Shown here: positions 12,325 to 24,030 of the stretch, piece after piece
Layout of the letters: each line of letters begins with the position of its first letter
Numbering within the stretch: position 1 is the stretch's first letter
Notes under the pieces: model-generated
The model's input: the letters and a program-made list of their open reading frames with translations, nothing else
Databases searched by the model: none
What the model was told of the DNA's origin: nothing
Position numbers and translations under genes: made by a program
Source of the DNA: Zygnema cylindricum
Taxonomy: Eukaryota > Streptophyta > Zygnematophyceae > Zygnematales > Zygnemataceae
Reading direction: 5' to 3'
NCBI GenBank assembly: GCA_037447655.1
Contig: JBBHKE010002163.1
Location: 61,531 to 125,530, forward strand
Length of the DNA: 64,000 bases

Positions 12325-13880
12325 CACATGCAAATTTTCCAATTTCATATCACTAAAACTATATAGCGTCCACATCGCAATAAGTTTACCAATGGATATG
12401 AAAGTAGTGAATAGTATGCGCAAATAACACAAGCACGTGTTAATAAAATTAACATGGTTTGAAGTTGCTTTGGTAAATCATATTTAAGTTGCAAGAAGTT
12501 TGTAGATTGTAGAAAAATAATTATCACAACGAAACTTTTATTTATTTTAATAACAATTATATTTATAAAATATTTATTTGCTTGACAAAAACAGAATATC
12601 TTCGTTACATTGCCTATAATTTTAACAAAAGATTACGTTTGGATTAATATAATTTTGTTATCACAAATATATCAAATGTTTTGGTTTGCCTTATGTTCCA
12701 AATCAAACTACACATTAATAATTACATTTGTACGACGTTTGATGTATATCACAATTATATTTTTATAATGTTTCTTCTATGTTTTTTTTATTTTTTAGTG
12801 GAAAAGAATGAAACAAAACAGATACTATAAATCATGCCAACAAATTAATGTGACATGTATTAGATGTACATTTTAGCCAATTTTCGACTAGAAACGACCT
12901 AAGGGTGTTTGCTCCCTACTCTAATGGGGTTAATCGCAGAAATCACAAGTTTGCCTAATTATTTCATGGATTTTGTTACATCCAGAATTTTTGGGTATGT
13001 GGAGTATAAAATCAAACGTTAGAAAACACTTTGCCATAATATATATTCCTTGACGCTGATAATGATACACGCTATACCATTTGTACCCATTTATACTCAG
13101 TAATCTGTAATAACAAATACACAACAAGGTTCACACATACAGTCGAAACCACTTGCCCTGTTCGTTGGACAGGACAAAAAAAGAATAACTTTGTAGTAGA
13201 AGGACAACACCGAAGCAAAAATTTGCTGCAAAAATGACCCAATGGAGCAGAGCTCAATTTGTACGGACCATGGGTGTAATTATCTCTAAACGAATGAAAC
13301 TCGTACTAAATTCGGTGCGGTATCAAGCTTCAACTGTCACTTAATTTGAACAGACTCCTACGTCAACCCAGATGTCAGAACCATCCAATATCCATTTCGA
13401 CATTGTCGTTTTCTGACAAAGCTTGATTTGTCGTTTACTGACATAGCTTTTCACCTAGACGTGGTTAGTTATGTTGCCCACTACGGCTATTTTTCTCCCG
13501 TTGAAACCGGATATAAACGGGTGTCGAACTTTACGCTCTCAACGCTAAACTGAATCATAACATGCACACGACACATTAAATAAGGCTCTTAAACGACAAA
13601 TAAATCCCGCGTTTATCCACCTTTATTGTCTCTGCCTCCTGTCATTTGCACAGGCTGCCCCTTTCGCCTCAACTCGCCTAACGAAACTTGAAAAATCGTA
13701 CGACCGTTGCAAATCTAATGAATGCCGTACATCATTATTTGTCCGGTGTCTGTCGCATTTTTGTACTTCTGTCACTGTACGGACGGTATCTCTCTTTTAT
13801 ACTTCCAATACAGCCAGTCTCCTCCTGATTCTCCGGGCTCCGGAGAGGGATTCAGCCGCCAGCTTCTTTTCTTCGCAGCC
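12325..13880. other. intergenic region upstream of the orphan gene
   Basis: AT-rich with no gene seen. The last ~250 bp become richer in C and T and probably contain the promoter and 5' UTR of the gene at 13881. I could not fix a TATA box or transcription start. An in-frame upstream ATG at 13722 would add 53 residues but lacks the good start context of 13881. Confidence 0.4.
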
Positions 13881-14667
13881 ATGGCTAAAGTCTCCACGCC
13901 TCTTCCCTCCGCGTCATCCTCTCCGCGATCCCCGTATCTATTTGACACGTGTCAAAGACTTCCTGACTCCATCTGGCATAATTCCCCCGATGTAAGTGGC
14001 AGAGAAGAGCCGCTGGACGATATGAGATCGTCGACTGAATTGTCCGTTCGTCAGTCGCAGTCTGAGGATCGACCTTCGTATCTTTCTGACACGTGTGGAA
14101 GCTCATCTGATTCCACGTGGCGAAGTTTTGGTGAAGTGAGCGGCAGAGAAGAGCCTTCTTTAGAAGAAGCAGTGGCGTCTGGTCAACATTCTCAGCCGGA
14201 GGAAGTTATGAGAAACCCTAACCCTAAAATTGGCAGGTCCATGGCAGTCTTCTGTCGGCGTTTTCTTGGCCTGTCCTCTTCCGTGACGTCAGCAAGTCTG
14301 CGGAAAGTGTTGAGAGTTGACCAAAGTCAAACGCAGCCAAGAAATCAGAAAGAGGAAGAGAATATCTCAACTCCGGAGTGCACATCATCATCTTCTGAGA
14401 TTCACAGTTTCAGAAACATTTCAGATGCCGTTCATTTACCTCCTGAATCTGAGAGAGTGTCAGAGGAGTCTGGGAAAGAAGGAACCTCGAGACGTCGACG
14501 TTCATTTTGCGGCTATGTCTGTAACAACAATAAGGAAGAAGGAATTTCGGATGACGATAGAGAAATTAGACAAGACAATAGTTTTGTAGAGATGCAATGG
14601 AACAGAGCATTTGAAGTACGACCGTCCCGGTCGCGAACAAGAAGGTCTTCTACGAGTGTTCTTCCAG
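13881..14667 (+). CDS. unrecognised serine-rich plant protein, exon 1
   Basis: I do not recognise this protein. The start is placed at 13881 because GCAGCCATGGCT is a strong plant initiation context. Exon 1 gives 262 codons plus one base and ends CTTCCAG|GTAGGC, a good donor. The product is hydrophilic, Ser/Glu/Arg-rich and probably disordered. It carries a 48-residue direct repeat: residues ~19-44 (YLFDTC...VSGREEP) recur at ~67-92 (YLSDTC...VSGREEP). A basic RRRR patch near residue 215 and another Arg/Ser-rich patch at the exon end could be nuclear-targeting or nucleic-acid-binding. A telomere-like AAACCCTAACCC lies inside the exon at ~14213. Joining to 16022 keeps the frame (phase 1), giving about 342 residues. 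Function unknown. Confidence 0.55.
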
Positions 14668-16021
14668 GTAGGCTCTAGACATGGGACATAGTATAAAGCA
14701 TTCCATTCAGTTGGATTGCAGAGTCTGTCCAGGAAAGATTTTTGTTGCTCCCATAACCTTGCAGAAATTAATACTTGGGTGTGTCACAAGTCAGAGACAA
14801 AGTGGGAAAACATGGTTAAAGGGAGGACTGGTGCGCATCTAAGGCATGGAGGGTTATATGAGCCACAAACAGTGTACAGAGCAAAAAGTGGATTATGGTG
14901 TAATGCAAAAAACTTGTAGGCAAAAATTAATTCTCAGGGGACATGTAAAACAATTAATTTGTAAGGATTTTGTCTCTGAGAGTTGAGAGGCATAAGGCAT
15001 AAGTTACGTCTATACAGTCAATTGACAAACATGAAAGAATTATGCCACCAAATCCATTTGTTGTCGGAATTTCATGGACATTGCTTCAGGTACTTGCCGT
15101 AAAAATATTATTGAATTTTAGAAAATGAGCTTTAAAAGCTCGAAATTGTAACTGATTTTATGCATTTAATGGAAACATGATGAGAAAGCAAGCTTTAGAT
15201 AGTCTGAAAGTGTAAGCTTGAAGACGTTTTCAACCACAAGAACTCCAAGTCCGGACTTCAAGTCCCACATTGGACCTGATTGGGCAGTTTCCGCACATGT
15301 CTTTCAGATCACGCGATTCCGTCTGTCATATTACCACAACGCCAGTACAAAGTAAATGTACGTCGCCAATCGATCGGCCTAATTTGCCCAGTGGACAATC
15401 CCTTGACAGCGAAAGAACTTCGAAAAGGTGACTTGCTTTTCTCTTGTTGCAAATCTTGATTTGTTTTGGAAGAGGGACTGTGGGACTGGATTTGTTCAAA
15501 GGAGGTAAGCCCAGCATGTTGGCATGAATTTCTTTGGTGTATCATTCAAGTTGAGCACTGTGTTCTCACTCTTTTTAACTGTTGATTGATTTCCACTCGA
15601 TAGGAAGGTCCTGTTTGTATTAACTTGATTGAAGTAAGTGTAGACTCATTGTCTCAGCATGTAATTTTAAGAGCCTGGCTTTAGAATGTTCTGCAGAAGA
15701 TAGCTGGGAAGAAGATGTAAGTTTCCAATGCATTTTGAGATATTTGTCTTGAATACTTTTTATTTTTTAGCAGAGAAAATTTATTCTGCACTGAAGGGGT
15801 CATAGAACGTTGACGATTGTTGTTTTTTTTCTTGAGTTTGGCAATCGTATCAGTTATGAGAGAGCATGTAGTCATGAATGAACGATACAGTAAACGTTGA
15901 TGCTTGTTGTTTTTTCTGCAATAATTGTTGACGATCGTTGACGTTAACAATTGTTGCCATTTTTTACAATAAACTTTGACGATTGTGTCTTTTTTTTGTG
16001 TGTGTTTGGCAATTTTTGCAG
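14668..16021 (+). other. proposed intron of the orphan gene (1354 bp)
   Basis: GTAGGC donor at 14668 and TTTTTGCAG acceptor ending at 16021, preceded by a T-rich tract and many TTGACGATTG-like direct repeats (15800-15985). Short frames inside, such as one at 14716, could be alternative exons, but none is needed to keep the reading frame. Confidence 0.5.
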
Positions 16022-16263
16022 TTGTGAGAGAGGCTTGCAGTGAACGCCAAATGGAAGCGGCAAGGGCTCGGATTCGACGGGCGGCTCTTAAAGCATTTAT
16101 GGCTCAACAGAGGGAGGCAGTCTTATGCACGTGGGTAGGAGGCCACGGAGACTTATCGCCTGTACCATCCTCAGTCTACGATACAAGTGGTCCAATCTCA
16201 CCAGAACCTTCGCGTATTTATGATTTCTCAACGGACAGTAATTACCATGGGTTTTACGAGTGA
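16022..16263 (+). CDS. unrecognised serine-rich plant protein, exon 2
   Basis: Begins after TTTTTGCAG and reads 80 codons, including the TGA stop at 16261-16263, in the phase set by exon 1. It opens with a basic helix-forming stretch (REACSERQMEAARARIRRA) followed by ALKAFMAQQREAVL, which could form a short amphipathic or coiled-coil helix. The tail is acidic and Ser/Pro-rich with two SPxPSxxYD repeats. No family is recognised. A polyadenylation-like AATAAA is found at ~16472. RNA evidence would be needed to confirm the exon join. Confidence 0.5.
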
Positions 16264-17450
16264 TCGAATGAATTGGATAGAAAGGACTTGCAAATCCTGG
16301 AAAAGATAACGCCTGTCCCTTACAGGCAAGTAGAATAAGAGCTCATCAAACATCTGGTTCTTGGTATCGTGTATGACAATTTCTACAAGAAAAATGGAAT
16401 CTTGTGCAGTTAAATTGTGTGACTCGTGCCTTGAGACTCCACGACACTACGACCATAAGTTATCCCAACAAAATAAATGCGAACTGTTGGAACAAGATCA
16501 ACAACTGGGCAGTTACATAAGTGCCAACACAGCGACCAGTCAGTGAAAAACTCCCTTTGAAGTCTCCCTTCTCACCTGTGTCTCCCCTTGAAAGGGAAGT
16601 TAGTCGGCAGTAGTAAAGTCAGTTGGTGTACTGACGTTTGTATAGCTATGGCCAGGTCACGTAGCGTATATTATGCTTTCTTATGGTCGGTCCTTTTTTT
16701 AAGCTCCTTGCATTTTCTCTAACCTGACCGTGTTAAGAAGTCGTTAGCGTAGTTTATCCATTATCTCATCTCACGACCGTTTCAGGCATTTTTGGGAAAA
16801 AACTTGGGCCCCCTTCAAGACTCCACATCGAGAAACTGCTTGTTGTTGTTGTCAAGATACCCCATAAGGAATCTCTAAGGTGGCACAAGTTGATTCCCTT
16901 GTAAACATTGCATGCTCTTGTGAATTATGTTAGGAGTCGTTTTCTTATCTACCAGCTTTTCCACGACATCAATTTTCGAGTTTTTGCGCAAACAAGTTTT
17001 TTTGTATATGCATGTCAAAGAAAGTCAGAAATGCGAGACTGAGCATTTTCATGGATTGGTGATGTAACTTTTTTACACCCATTTTATTGGAGTGACGGAT
17101 GTGATTGTTGCTTCTTACTTTTGCTGGGACTGGCAATGGACTTTTTAAGGACAGCATAGGGATTTACATAAGTTTGCCAAAATGCATGAGAAAGGTCTAT
17201 TAGTCTTTAGTCTCTCTATGTCACTATCAAACAGGTGAAAGAACCTGATCATAGGCAGCAATTCAGATTTTAAGGGTGTTTGAAAAAAGAGGTAAATGGT
17301 TCAGTATATTTGGGGGTAAATAAGAGCAACGATCAGTAATGTTGGAAGGACATATTGTGGAAATTAGTTGAGTAGGTGGAGAAATAGTACATGCACGTGA
17401 TGCTTTGTTTTACTAATGCAGAGCGCAGATGACGTTGAAAATATTTTTAC
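16264..17450. other. 3' flank of the orphan gene; no further gene recognised
   Basis: Mixed sequence with AATAAA at ~16472. Short reading frames on both strands show no conserved motifs. Confidence 0.35.
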
Positions 17451-18202
17451 TAGTGTTGGGTATCGAGGACCATTTGCCGTTATTCGATATATATCGAATT
17501 TCAGGTATCCGATAATCGAAATATCGCGATATATTGGCGATATATCGCCGATATATCGTATCGCCGATATATCGAGGCTTTTTAAAACAAAAAATCATAA
17601 TTATTTTTGCTACTGCTGCTAGTACTAATGCTGCTGCAGCTGTTAGTAAATATCCGGAAGGCATTTCAGTGACATTATCCTCTTCACCTCCCATGCTACC
17701 TCCCATCCCTTGGGAATCCATGGCGAAAACTATAAGTGTAACCTTTCTATAATATTAGTCGTTGGAAATGGATAAGCTGTAATGGCTATCAATCTGCAGA
17801 TTGGTAGATGCCTGCAAAAATGCCTGCAGATTGGTAGGTATTCCTGCCTGAAAGCATGAAAATAACAGTCTGCAATTTATTTTTTCCAGATTATACTTTG
17901 ATTTAATTAGTGTGACCTTTTCGTATGTGAAATCTCTACGTACTACATAATTAATAATATGAATTACGTAATTATTACTTTTTTGTCGGTTACATTTTGC
18001 GGCGTCTACCTTTAAGTCATGGAACGAAAGTCACGTCGTACGTGGCGTATCAAACAATTTGTCTTCGTCGCTAAACTAACATATTATATGAAATATAAAA
18101 TTAAAAAAAAAACTATATATCGCGATGATTTTTGTTGGTCTCGGTACGATATATTGAATATCGAAATTATCGCGATATGAAATTACCCGATACCCAGCAC
18201 TA
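17451..18202. mobile_element. hAT-type MITE, 752 bp, perfect 8-bp TSD
   Basis: Flanked by ATTTTTAC at 17443-17450 and 18203-18210. It begins TAGTGTTGGGTATCGAGG and ends CCCGATACCCAGCACTA. Both ends are packed with CGATATATCG palindromes. Its ends match the element at 6241-7871 and differ from the 8042/10214 subfamily (GGGTATCG against GTGTATCGG). It is non-coding. Confidence 0.93.
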
Positions 18203-18210
18203 ATTTTTAC

Positions 18211-19480
18211 GATACACTATTTTATCTCGCATTTTAATTCAGGGGACCCTTGAAAGAATTGTCTTACTTCTCAGAAAATCTCTTTTGTTTCCTGTTTCAA
18301 ACAAAGCATTTATGTTTGATACGCATTACATCTGCCCTCTGTGGAAGCTGGGGGACTACTAGCTGGAATATGCAGTGTTTAAAATATGTGCTGAGAGTGG
18401 ACAGTTCACAACAACCTCAGGGTATGCAGCTATTTTTCTCAACAACACCTCAATTGCTTTTCGATTGAACACAGCGCAATCATCTAATTGAGTGTAAAGC
18501 GTTTCACAGCTACAAGATGACAGGAACTAACGCTGTTATGTACCTGTCTGTTGAGAATGTGTATTTTTCAACAAGTCATAAATGACACATGCACAATGCT
18601 TTACATATGATACTGGCAAAGTGGTGTCTTATGGCTCAAATTTAGAAAGCTGAAGTGTAGATTACTTTTAAACGCCGAAGGCAACTCTTCCATTTGCAGG
18701 AGGTATGGCAAGAGACTGTCACTTGCCATAGAATAGACAAACTTTCTCAGTATTAGCCACGACTTTGTTTTTACAATACAAACTGTGCTATCTCATTGTT
18801 AGCAATACAGCACAAACAAAAAATTGAAACATGTAGACAGCAAGATATCTGCCGCAACCAAGCACATATAACAATGCAGTAAATAATGATAAATTCCCTG
18901 TTGACTGGCAGGAATATTTACTCCATATATTTAAATGTCCTTTCAGCTACTAATAACACTGCACACTCCGCATTTATGCATCAAAAGGGTCAACTTGATC
19001 AGAGCCTGCCCTGTTATAAATTGTAAGCATAACTGTGACGACATAAGCATAACTGTGACGACATAAGCATAACTGTGACGACATATGCAGAACCATTTGG
19101 TTGTCATGGAGGGACGTGGAAGAACTCCGTTGCAACAGTGCAAAAACTCATCCTCTAACCATCATGCACAATGCATAATGGAAAGTCCAACAGAAACCAA
19201 TCATAAAAACTTCAAGCAACATTGTGCTTCGGTGCAACAGTTCAACAACATTTGGTTAATGGAATGTGGGTACACCATGTCTTTTTGTCTCTTCATTTGT
19301 TAAATTGACACGGTAAGGGCAAGTCTCACTGAAATAAACACATGTGCTACTGGTCAAACCCACCATTACAGCCAATTCCGCTAGCAGTCGAAATAACTTT
19401 TCGTATCTCAAACATCGAGCTTAAAAAATACTTAATAGGCACAAGCTGCCTTCCTAACTAACCATATGAACTTTGTACAT
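18211..19480. other. intergenic, no gene recognised
   Basis: Contains a short tandem repeat at 19025-19084 (annotated separately) and the 3' region of the bS21c gene. The reading frames are short and lack motifs. Confidence 0.35.
19025..19084. repeat. 3 x 20-bp tandem repeat
   Basis: The unit AAGCATAACTGTGACGACAT is present three times without mismatch. Confidence 0.95.
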
Positions 19481-19595
19481 CTACATGTCTGGTTTGGCGC
19501 CCCAGTAGTCATCCTCGTCAACATGAGGTGCCTCTGCTGTCGATCCAGGACGACCCTCACCATTCTTGAAGGTCCGAGGACCAGCAAATGGCCGC
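19481..19595 (-). CDS. rps21: plastid ribosomal protein bS21c, exon 2 (C-terminus)
   Basis: Minus-strand exon from an acceptor (TGCAG|GCGGCC) to a TAG at 19483-19481. It completes the split serine codon of exon 1 and adds about 37 residues: RPFAGPRTF, a Gly-rich linker and an acidic-aromatic tail (DEDDYWGAKPDM). Plant bS21c proteins usually have such an acidic C-terminal extension after the basic region. Two nearer AG sites upstream (in CGAG and GGAG) would put the sequence into a frame that stops within 17 codons, so the TGCAG site is preferred. Confidence 0.65.
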
Positions 19596-20010
19596 CTGCA
19601 TTTTTCTCCTCGACGTTGTCAGAATAACAAACAGGAAAGAGAGGAATTGAAAAATCCTTGCAGTTTGTAACAAGTGGAATTAACTAAAGAAACAGGTCAA
19701 ACAGCTAATGGCTCCTTTAATATTCACAGGAGCGTATGAAATCTCGCAGTACTAAAATTCTAGCTACAAATTCTCTAGCTTACGGTCATAGTTTATGAAA
19801 GTCTGCCAAGCAGATTCTGAGAATGTGGGTAAACGCTTCAGCGAGGGCATGAATTGGCCATAAAATAATATTATATAAATCAGCATAGAACATTGTAACC
19901 AGAAATCTTTGGCAGCAGATGACTTCGACAAAATTGAATTATGAATCACTGACACTTTAAGACACCTTAAACCATCTAAAAAAAAGAAAACAGGCTCAGA
20001 AAAAACTTAC
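19596..20010 (-). other. intron of the bS21c gene (415 bp)
   Basis: Bounded on the minus strand by a consensus donor GTAAGT and the acceptor TGCAG. The intron is AT-rich with a pyrimidine stretch before the acceptor. Confidence 0.65.
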
Positions 20011-20396
20011 GAGCGCCTCCTCGCAAGAGCTCTCTCCTTCTGCTTACGCTTCACAATATCTTGTGTCTTCTCGTGGAACCGACGTCTCTGGCACTCGCCA
20101 ATCACATTCGCTTCTACGACAGCACGGCGAAACTTCCGTACAACGGCTTCAGCAGCCTCATTATCCTCCACATCAATTTGCACATTGTACGGACCTCGGA
20201 ACCACATCAAATTAGCATACGCTGCAGAAGGATCGAGAGCCAATCGTACGGCAGACGGTGACTCGCGTGGAGCTTGGAGAATAGAAGGGATTGAGGATGG
20301 GGCTGGAGATGCGGACTCCGGAGACGCGGAGCATCTGACACCTAAGCTGGCAGAGGACACCCGTAAGGAGACTAAAGCTTGACTCGTCATAGCCAT
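20011..20396 (-). CDS. rps21: plastid 30S ribosomal protein bS21c, exon 1
   Basis: A component of the small subunit of the chloroplast ribosome, encoded in the nucleus and imported. The ATG at 20396 lies in a GCAGCCATGG context. The first ~30 residues are Ser/Ala/Val-rich with few acidic residues, as expected of a chloroplast transit peptide. The bS21 domain is at about residues 75-128: YNVQIDVEDNE, then EAAVRKFRR-type helix, then the basic region RRRFHEKTQDIVKRKQKER and ALARRR. These are the hallmark pattern of bS21. The exon ends at a GTAAGT donor; without splicing, translation would stop one codon later. Total length with exon 2 is about 166 residues, longer than bacterial bS21 (~70) because of the transit peptide and C-terminal tail. 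It is the only conserved housekeeping gene in the window. Confidence 0.88.
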
Positions 20397-20403
20397 GGCT
20401 GCC

Positions 20404-20412
20404 AAACCCTAA
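20404..20412 (+). promoter_or_regulatory. telo-box beside the bS21c start
   Basis: AAACCCTAA (TTAGGGTTT on the gene strand) 8 bp upstream of the ATG. Telo-boxes are common near the starts of plant ribosomal-protein and translation genes. Confidence 0.6.
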
Positions 20413-20641
20413 AGAAGATGAAGAGAATTGAGTCTTACAAGCTTGAATTAAAGTCACATCTCGACTGGAACTCTATCCAGCCAAAGGCTGACGATCAGAT
20501 CTTAACCGTTCCGATAAGATAATCCAACGGTGGATGTAGACGCTGCGTAAATAGTTCGAGTAAAGCTGAGCATCCTCCGTGATACCGAAGGGGTTGAGGC
20601 TTCACCAGTTCTCGGCTTTGCTGGAAACACGATGAACGATC

Positions 20642-20647
20642 TGGGCC
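20642..20647 (+). promoter_or_regulatory. site II motif (TGGGCC) upstream of bS21c
   Basis: A TGGGCY site II element about 245 bp upstream of the start codon. In plants, site II motifs often occur with telo-boxes in ribosomal-protein promoters and are bound by TCP factors. A single hexamer is weak evidence by itself. Confidence 0.4.
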
Positions 20648-22355
20648 GTTGATCCACAGACTGGATTTACTGTACGGTATTTGTCATGATCATTTAAAAT
20701 ATGAGTTCTATCATGGGAAACCAAATTATATAACTAAGGGCCTCCGGACATATATCTATTACCTACAGTACAGTACACCGCGAATCGTCACCAGTATCAA
20801 AGTTTAAATAGTGTTGAAGAAAATATAACGTCATTGATTCTAATTAGGATTTTGAAAATTCAAAAAACAAAAGGTTTATTTTAAGTCCGGCGTTTACGCT
20901 AATTTGGGAACAGCAAAAATGGATTAACTATTTTATTTTAGTATGAAAATTGAAGTGGCATAAGCATCCGGTTTAGTTTTTGCGGATTTGTGTATTTAGG
21001 TTTTTCCATTGTTCCAACATAACTTAGTATGGAAACGTTAAGGGACACCTTAGATTGATGCACCATAGAGAACTTAACAACATAAATAGAAGGGGTTTTC
21101 CGACTTTAAGAACCACACAATATTTTTTCCAAGTCCTTTCACATGCGCAACATGTTAAACAAACTACAAACAAATTTAGGTTCCCATGTGTTCGTAATTT
21201 TCTATGGCATTGTTGCATTTCTAGATTTTGGAACTTTTTGGTTCAACAATATTGAACTTGTCGAATGCAGCCACACCTTAATTATTTGCAGTTCGACATG
21301 ATGGTGACGACGATACATAGACATTTTTTACGGTAACAGAAATAAAATGTGCAGGTGTACCTAACCTATCAGTTGAAAAAATTAATTTTATTTCGCGTCG
21401 TTTTGATGTCGTTCGCGTTATGTGGTTGGCTGTAATGATTATCGTAGCCGGCGAGTTCCACAAACCGCTGCCCGTGAAAAAGTGTTAACGTCTGGTTACG
21501 TACCGTCAGTTCCAAAGACTGCTTGTTCTGTGTACTATCCGAATGTTAGAAAACCCCTGCTCTAGTTTGTTTGGATTTAGGGTTTCGAAGATAACCACAC
21601 CGCGAATCGTTATTAGTGTCAAGGTCACTAATTTGGGTTCGTAAATTTTTGATTTTTTTCTCAAAATAGGATACGTTATTTTAATTTTTCCTCGACGTTA
21701 ATTGTATGTTAATATACCGTACAAAATAGCGTGAAGTTTGAAAGTACAGTAATATATAATTAGTGTGGTGTACAGTCGATGTCAGACCGTACATATGTAC
21801 CTTTTTAGTTGAAAAAAAAATAAAAAAAAATCATACGCGCATGCATACGAACGTGCGCTAAAAAAAGGGTTCAACCTCGTCGCCAAAAACCAGGTTCGCA
21901 CACATTTCCCTACAATCTTCTCGTTTAAAGTGTGAATATAAAACAAGTTCGCATGTGGGATGTCACGAACTTTCGGTTAAATAATTGAGCTGTGTGTAGT
22001 TACACGCCCACGTACAACGTCTTGAAACTGCGAACTCTTACTTCAAGTGATTTTTTGCTGTTCCGTTTATATAAACACTATAACACATTTGTGTCCAATT
22101 AAAGTCAATGTGTATCCTGTTTCGATGGGAATGAACGAATTTACCATAAATGTTTATTGTAATATGGTGTTTAGATGTGATTTCACCATGAGTTAGAATC
22201 AATGTATACGTTAATAAGGGGTCAAAGTGAGAAAAGGACCACAAATTACAGTTAATGGGATAAAATAAATAGAATAAAAATACAACATTTGGCGTTGGTG
22301 ATATTTGGGTCGAAGTAACGCCATATGCGAACTATCCACAAAAAAGTTGATCCCT
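20648..22355. other. intergenic with two family-2 MITE ends
   Basis: Apart from the terminal motifs at 20774 (TACACCGCGAATCGTCACCA) and 21596 (ACACCGCGAATCGTTATTAG), both in the same orientation and without obvious partners, no gene or repeat is identified. Confidence 0.4.
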
Positions 22356-22499
22356 TTTGGGACGAATCACATCCAACCAAATATTTTGTTTTTCCTTTAG
22401 GGATCTGACGCTGCGCCATCTTTTTTGCAAACAAACAAATTCCTTTCGTTTCATGAGGAAGCAAGGGAAAACACCGCCGCCACTTTCATTTCACTTCCA

Positions 22500-24030
22500 T
22501 GGATTCGCGTGTGGCTGCTCCCTCTCCCTCGCCATATCTGACGTCCTTCCGTTTCCCTCTTCATTGACTCCGCCCCCCTTCCCTCTCCCTTTTCTTTTGA
22601 ACCTACTTATGCTGGTCTCGCTTTTTTGTTTAGTGTTTTTTAACATGTGTTACCTTTCCTTGTTGACCTCTCCCTTTACCTCTCTCTCTCTCCCTCTCGA
22701 TCTACCTCTATCCCCTCTCTCTTTCCCTCTCCCTTTCCCTCTCCCTCTCCCTTTCTCTCTCCTTTTCCCTCTCCTCCTCCCTCTCCTCCTCCCTCTCCCT
22801 CTCTCTCTCCCTCTCCCCATCCCTCTCATTCTCACCCTCTTGATTTGCCGCACTATCTCCCTCCCCCTCTTCCTCTCCCTCTCCCCAATTTCTTGATCTA
22901 CTGCTATCCCTCCCTCTCCCTTTTTTGTTGTCACACTATCTTCAGTGAACTATGTATTTTATCTCATTTGACTTTCATTTTAATTTTGTCTATCTCTCTC
23001 TCCCTTATGGTACTCAGCGACGAGATGCATCGTCCCTGAATGATTTGTTTTTTATCCTGTCAGTCAATGACAAGACTTTCTTAGTGCTGAATGGCATGTT
23101 TCCCTCTCCTATCCCTGACAAGACTTTCTTAGTGCTGAATGGCATGTTTCCCTCTCCTATCCTCTCCCTTTTACCCTCTTGATCAGTTGCTCTCTCTCAC
23201 TCCCCCTTTCCCTCTCCCTCTCCTCCCTCTCTACATCTGCTGCCATCTCTCCCTCTCCCTCTTCTTGACCCTTTCCCTCTCACCCTTTCGATCTGCCGCA
23301 CTATTTTCATCCCCCTCTCTCTCTCCCTCTCCCTCTCCTTTAATCTTTCGCTATCTCTCCCTCCCCTTTTCTTTCTCCCTTCTTTTCTCCCTCTCTCTCT
23401 CACCCTCATAATATGTCACATTCTCTCCCTCTTCCTCTCCCTCACCCTCTCGATCTGCTGCTATCTCTGCTTATCCCTCTCCTTTACCCTTTCCCTCTCA
23501 CCCTCTCGATCAATCACACTGTTTTTATCCTCCTCTCTCTCTCCCTCTCCCCCTCTTTCAATCTGCGGCTATCTCTCCCTCACCTTTTCCCTCTCCCTTT
23601 CCCTCTCCCTCTCTCTCACCTTTATAATATTGCGTATTCTCTCCCTTTGCCGCTATCTCTCCCTCTCTCTCACCTTCTCGATCTATCGCTTTCTCTCCCT
23701 TTCCCTCTCCATTACCCTTTCCCTCTCACCCTCTCGATCTGCCGCACTATTTTGATCTCCATCTCACTCTCCCTCTCTCCCTTCCCCTTTTCCTCTCCCT
23801 CTCCCTTTCCCTCTCCCTCTCACCCTCTTCGTCTGCCGCACTATCTTTCTCCCCCTCTCGCTCTGCGTTCCCCTCTCTCTCTCCCTCTTCCCACCCCCGT
23901 TCAAATTGTCGTACTCTTTAACTGTCGATCTCCCTTTTCCTCTCCCATTTCCTTTTCTCTACACTTAAAACCCTGCAGTTTCTCCTTCTCTTTTTCCCTC
24001 TCCAATTTTCTCGCCCACTAAAATTGCACG
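22500..24030. repeat. polypyrimidine repeat tract with interspersed ATCTGCCGCACTAT motif
   Basis: About 1.5 kb of irregular CCCTCT units on the plus strand. It is punctuated by a degenerate motif, (G)ATCTGCCGCACTAT or ATCTGCTGCTATC, near 22844, 22892, 23234, 23290, 23453, 23560, 23737 and 23830, often preceded by CACCCTCTCG. This looks like a decayed minisatellite or higher-order tandem array, not a simple microsatellite. Long Leu/Pro/Ser-rich frames such as 23413-24021 are products of composition. Confidence 0.8.
22945..23160. repeat. duplicated block (copy near 24605-24775) with a 49-bp internal tandem repeat
   Basis: ATTTTATCTCA...CTCTCTCTCCCTTAT.GTACTCAGCG.CGAGA is shared with 24605-24775. 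Inside this copy, GACAAGACTTTCTTAGTGCTGAATGGCATG occurs twice, at 23070 and 23119. The CAGCGACGAGA motif resembles the TCGTCGCTG subterminal repeats of the DDE_1 element. Confidence 0.6.

Noticed and set aside
13722-13880. N-terminal extension of the orphan gene from an ATG at 13722
   Set aside because: The extension reads through T-rich sequence, has a weak start context, and 13881 has a strong GCAGCCATGG context.
20397-20405. Three extra residues at the bS21c N-terminus (start at 20405)
   Set aside because: That codon is TTG; the ATG at 20396 is the normal plant start.
22357-24021. Long Leu/Pro/Ser-rich open frames (e.g. 22357-22896, 23413-24021)
   Set aside because: Polypyrimidine DNA lacks stop codons on this strand; the frames overlap and have no motif.
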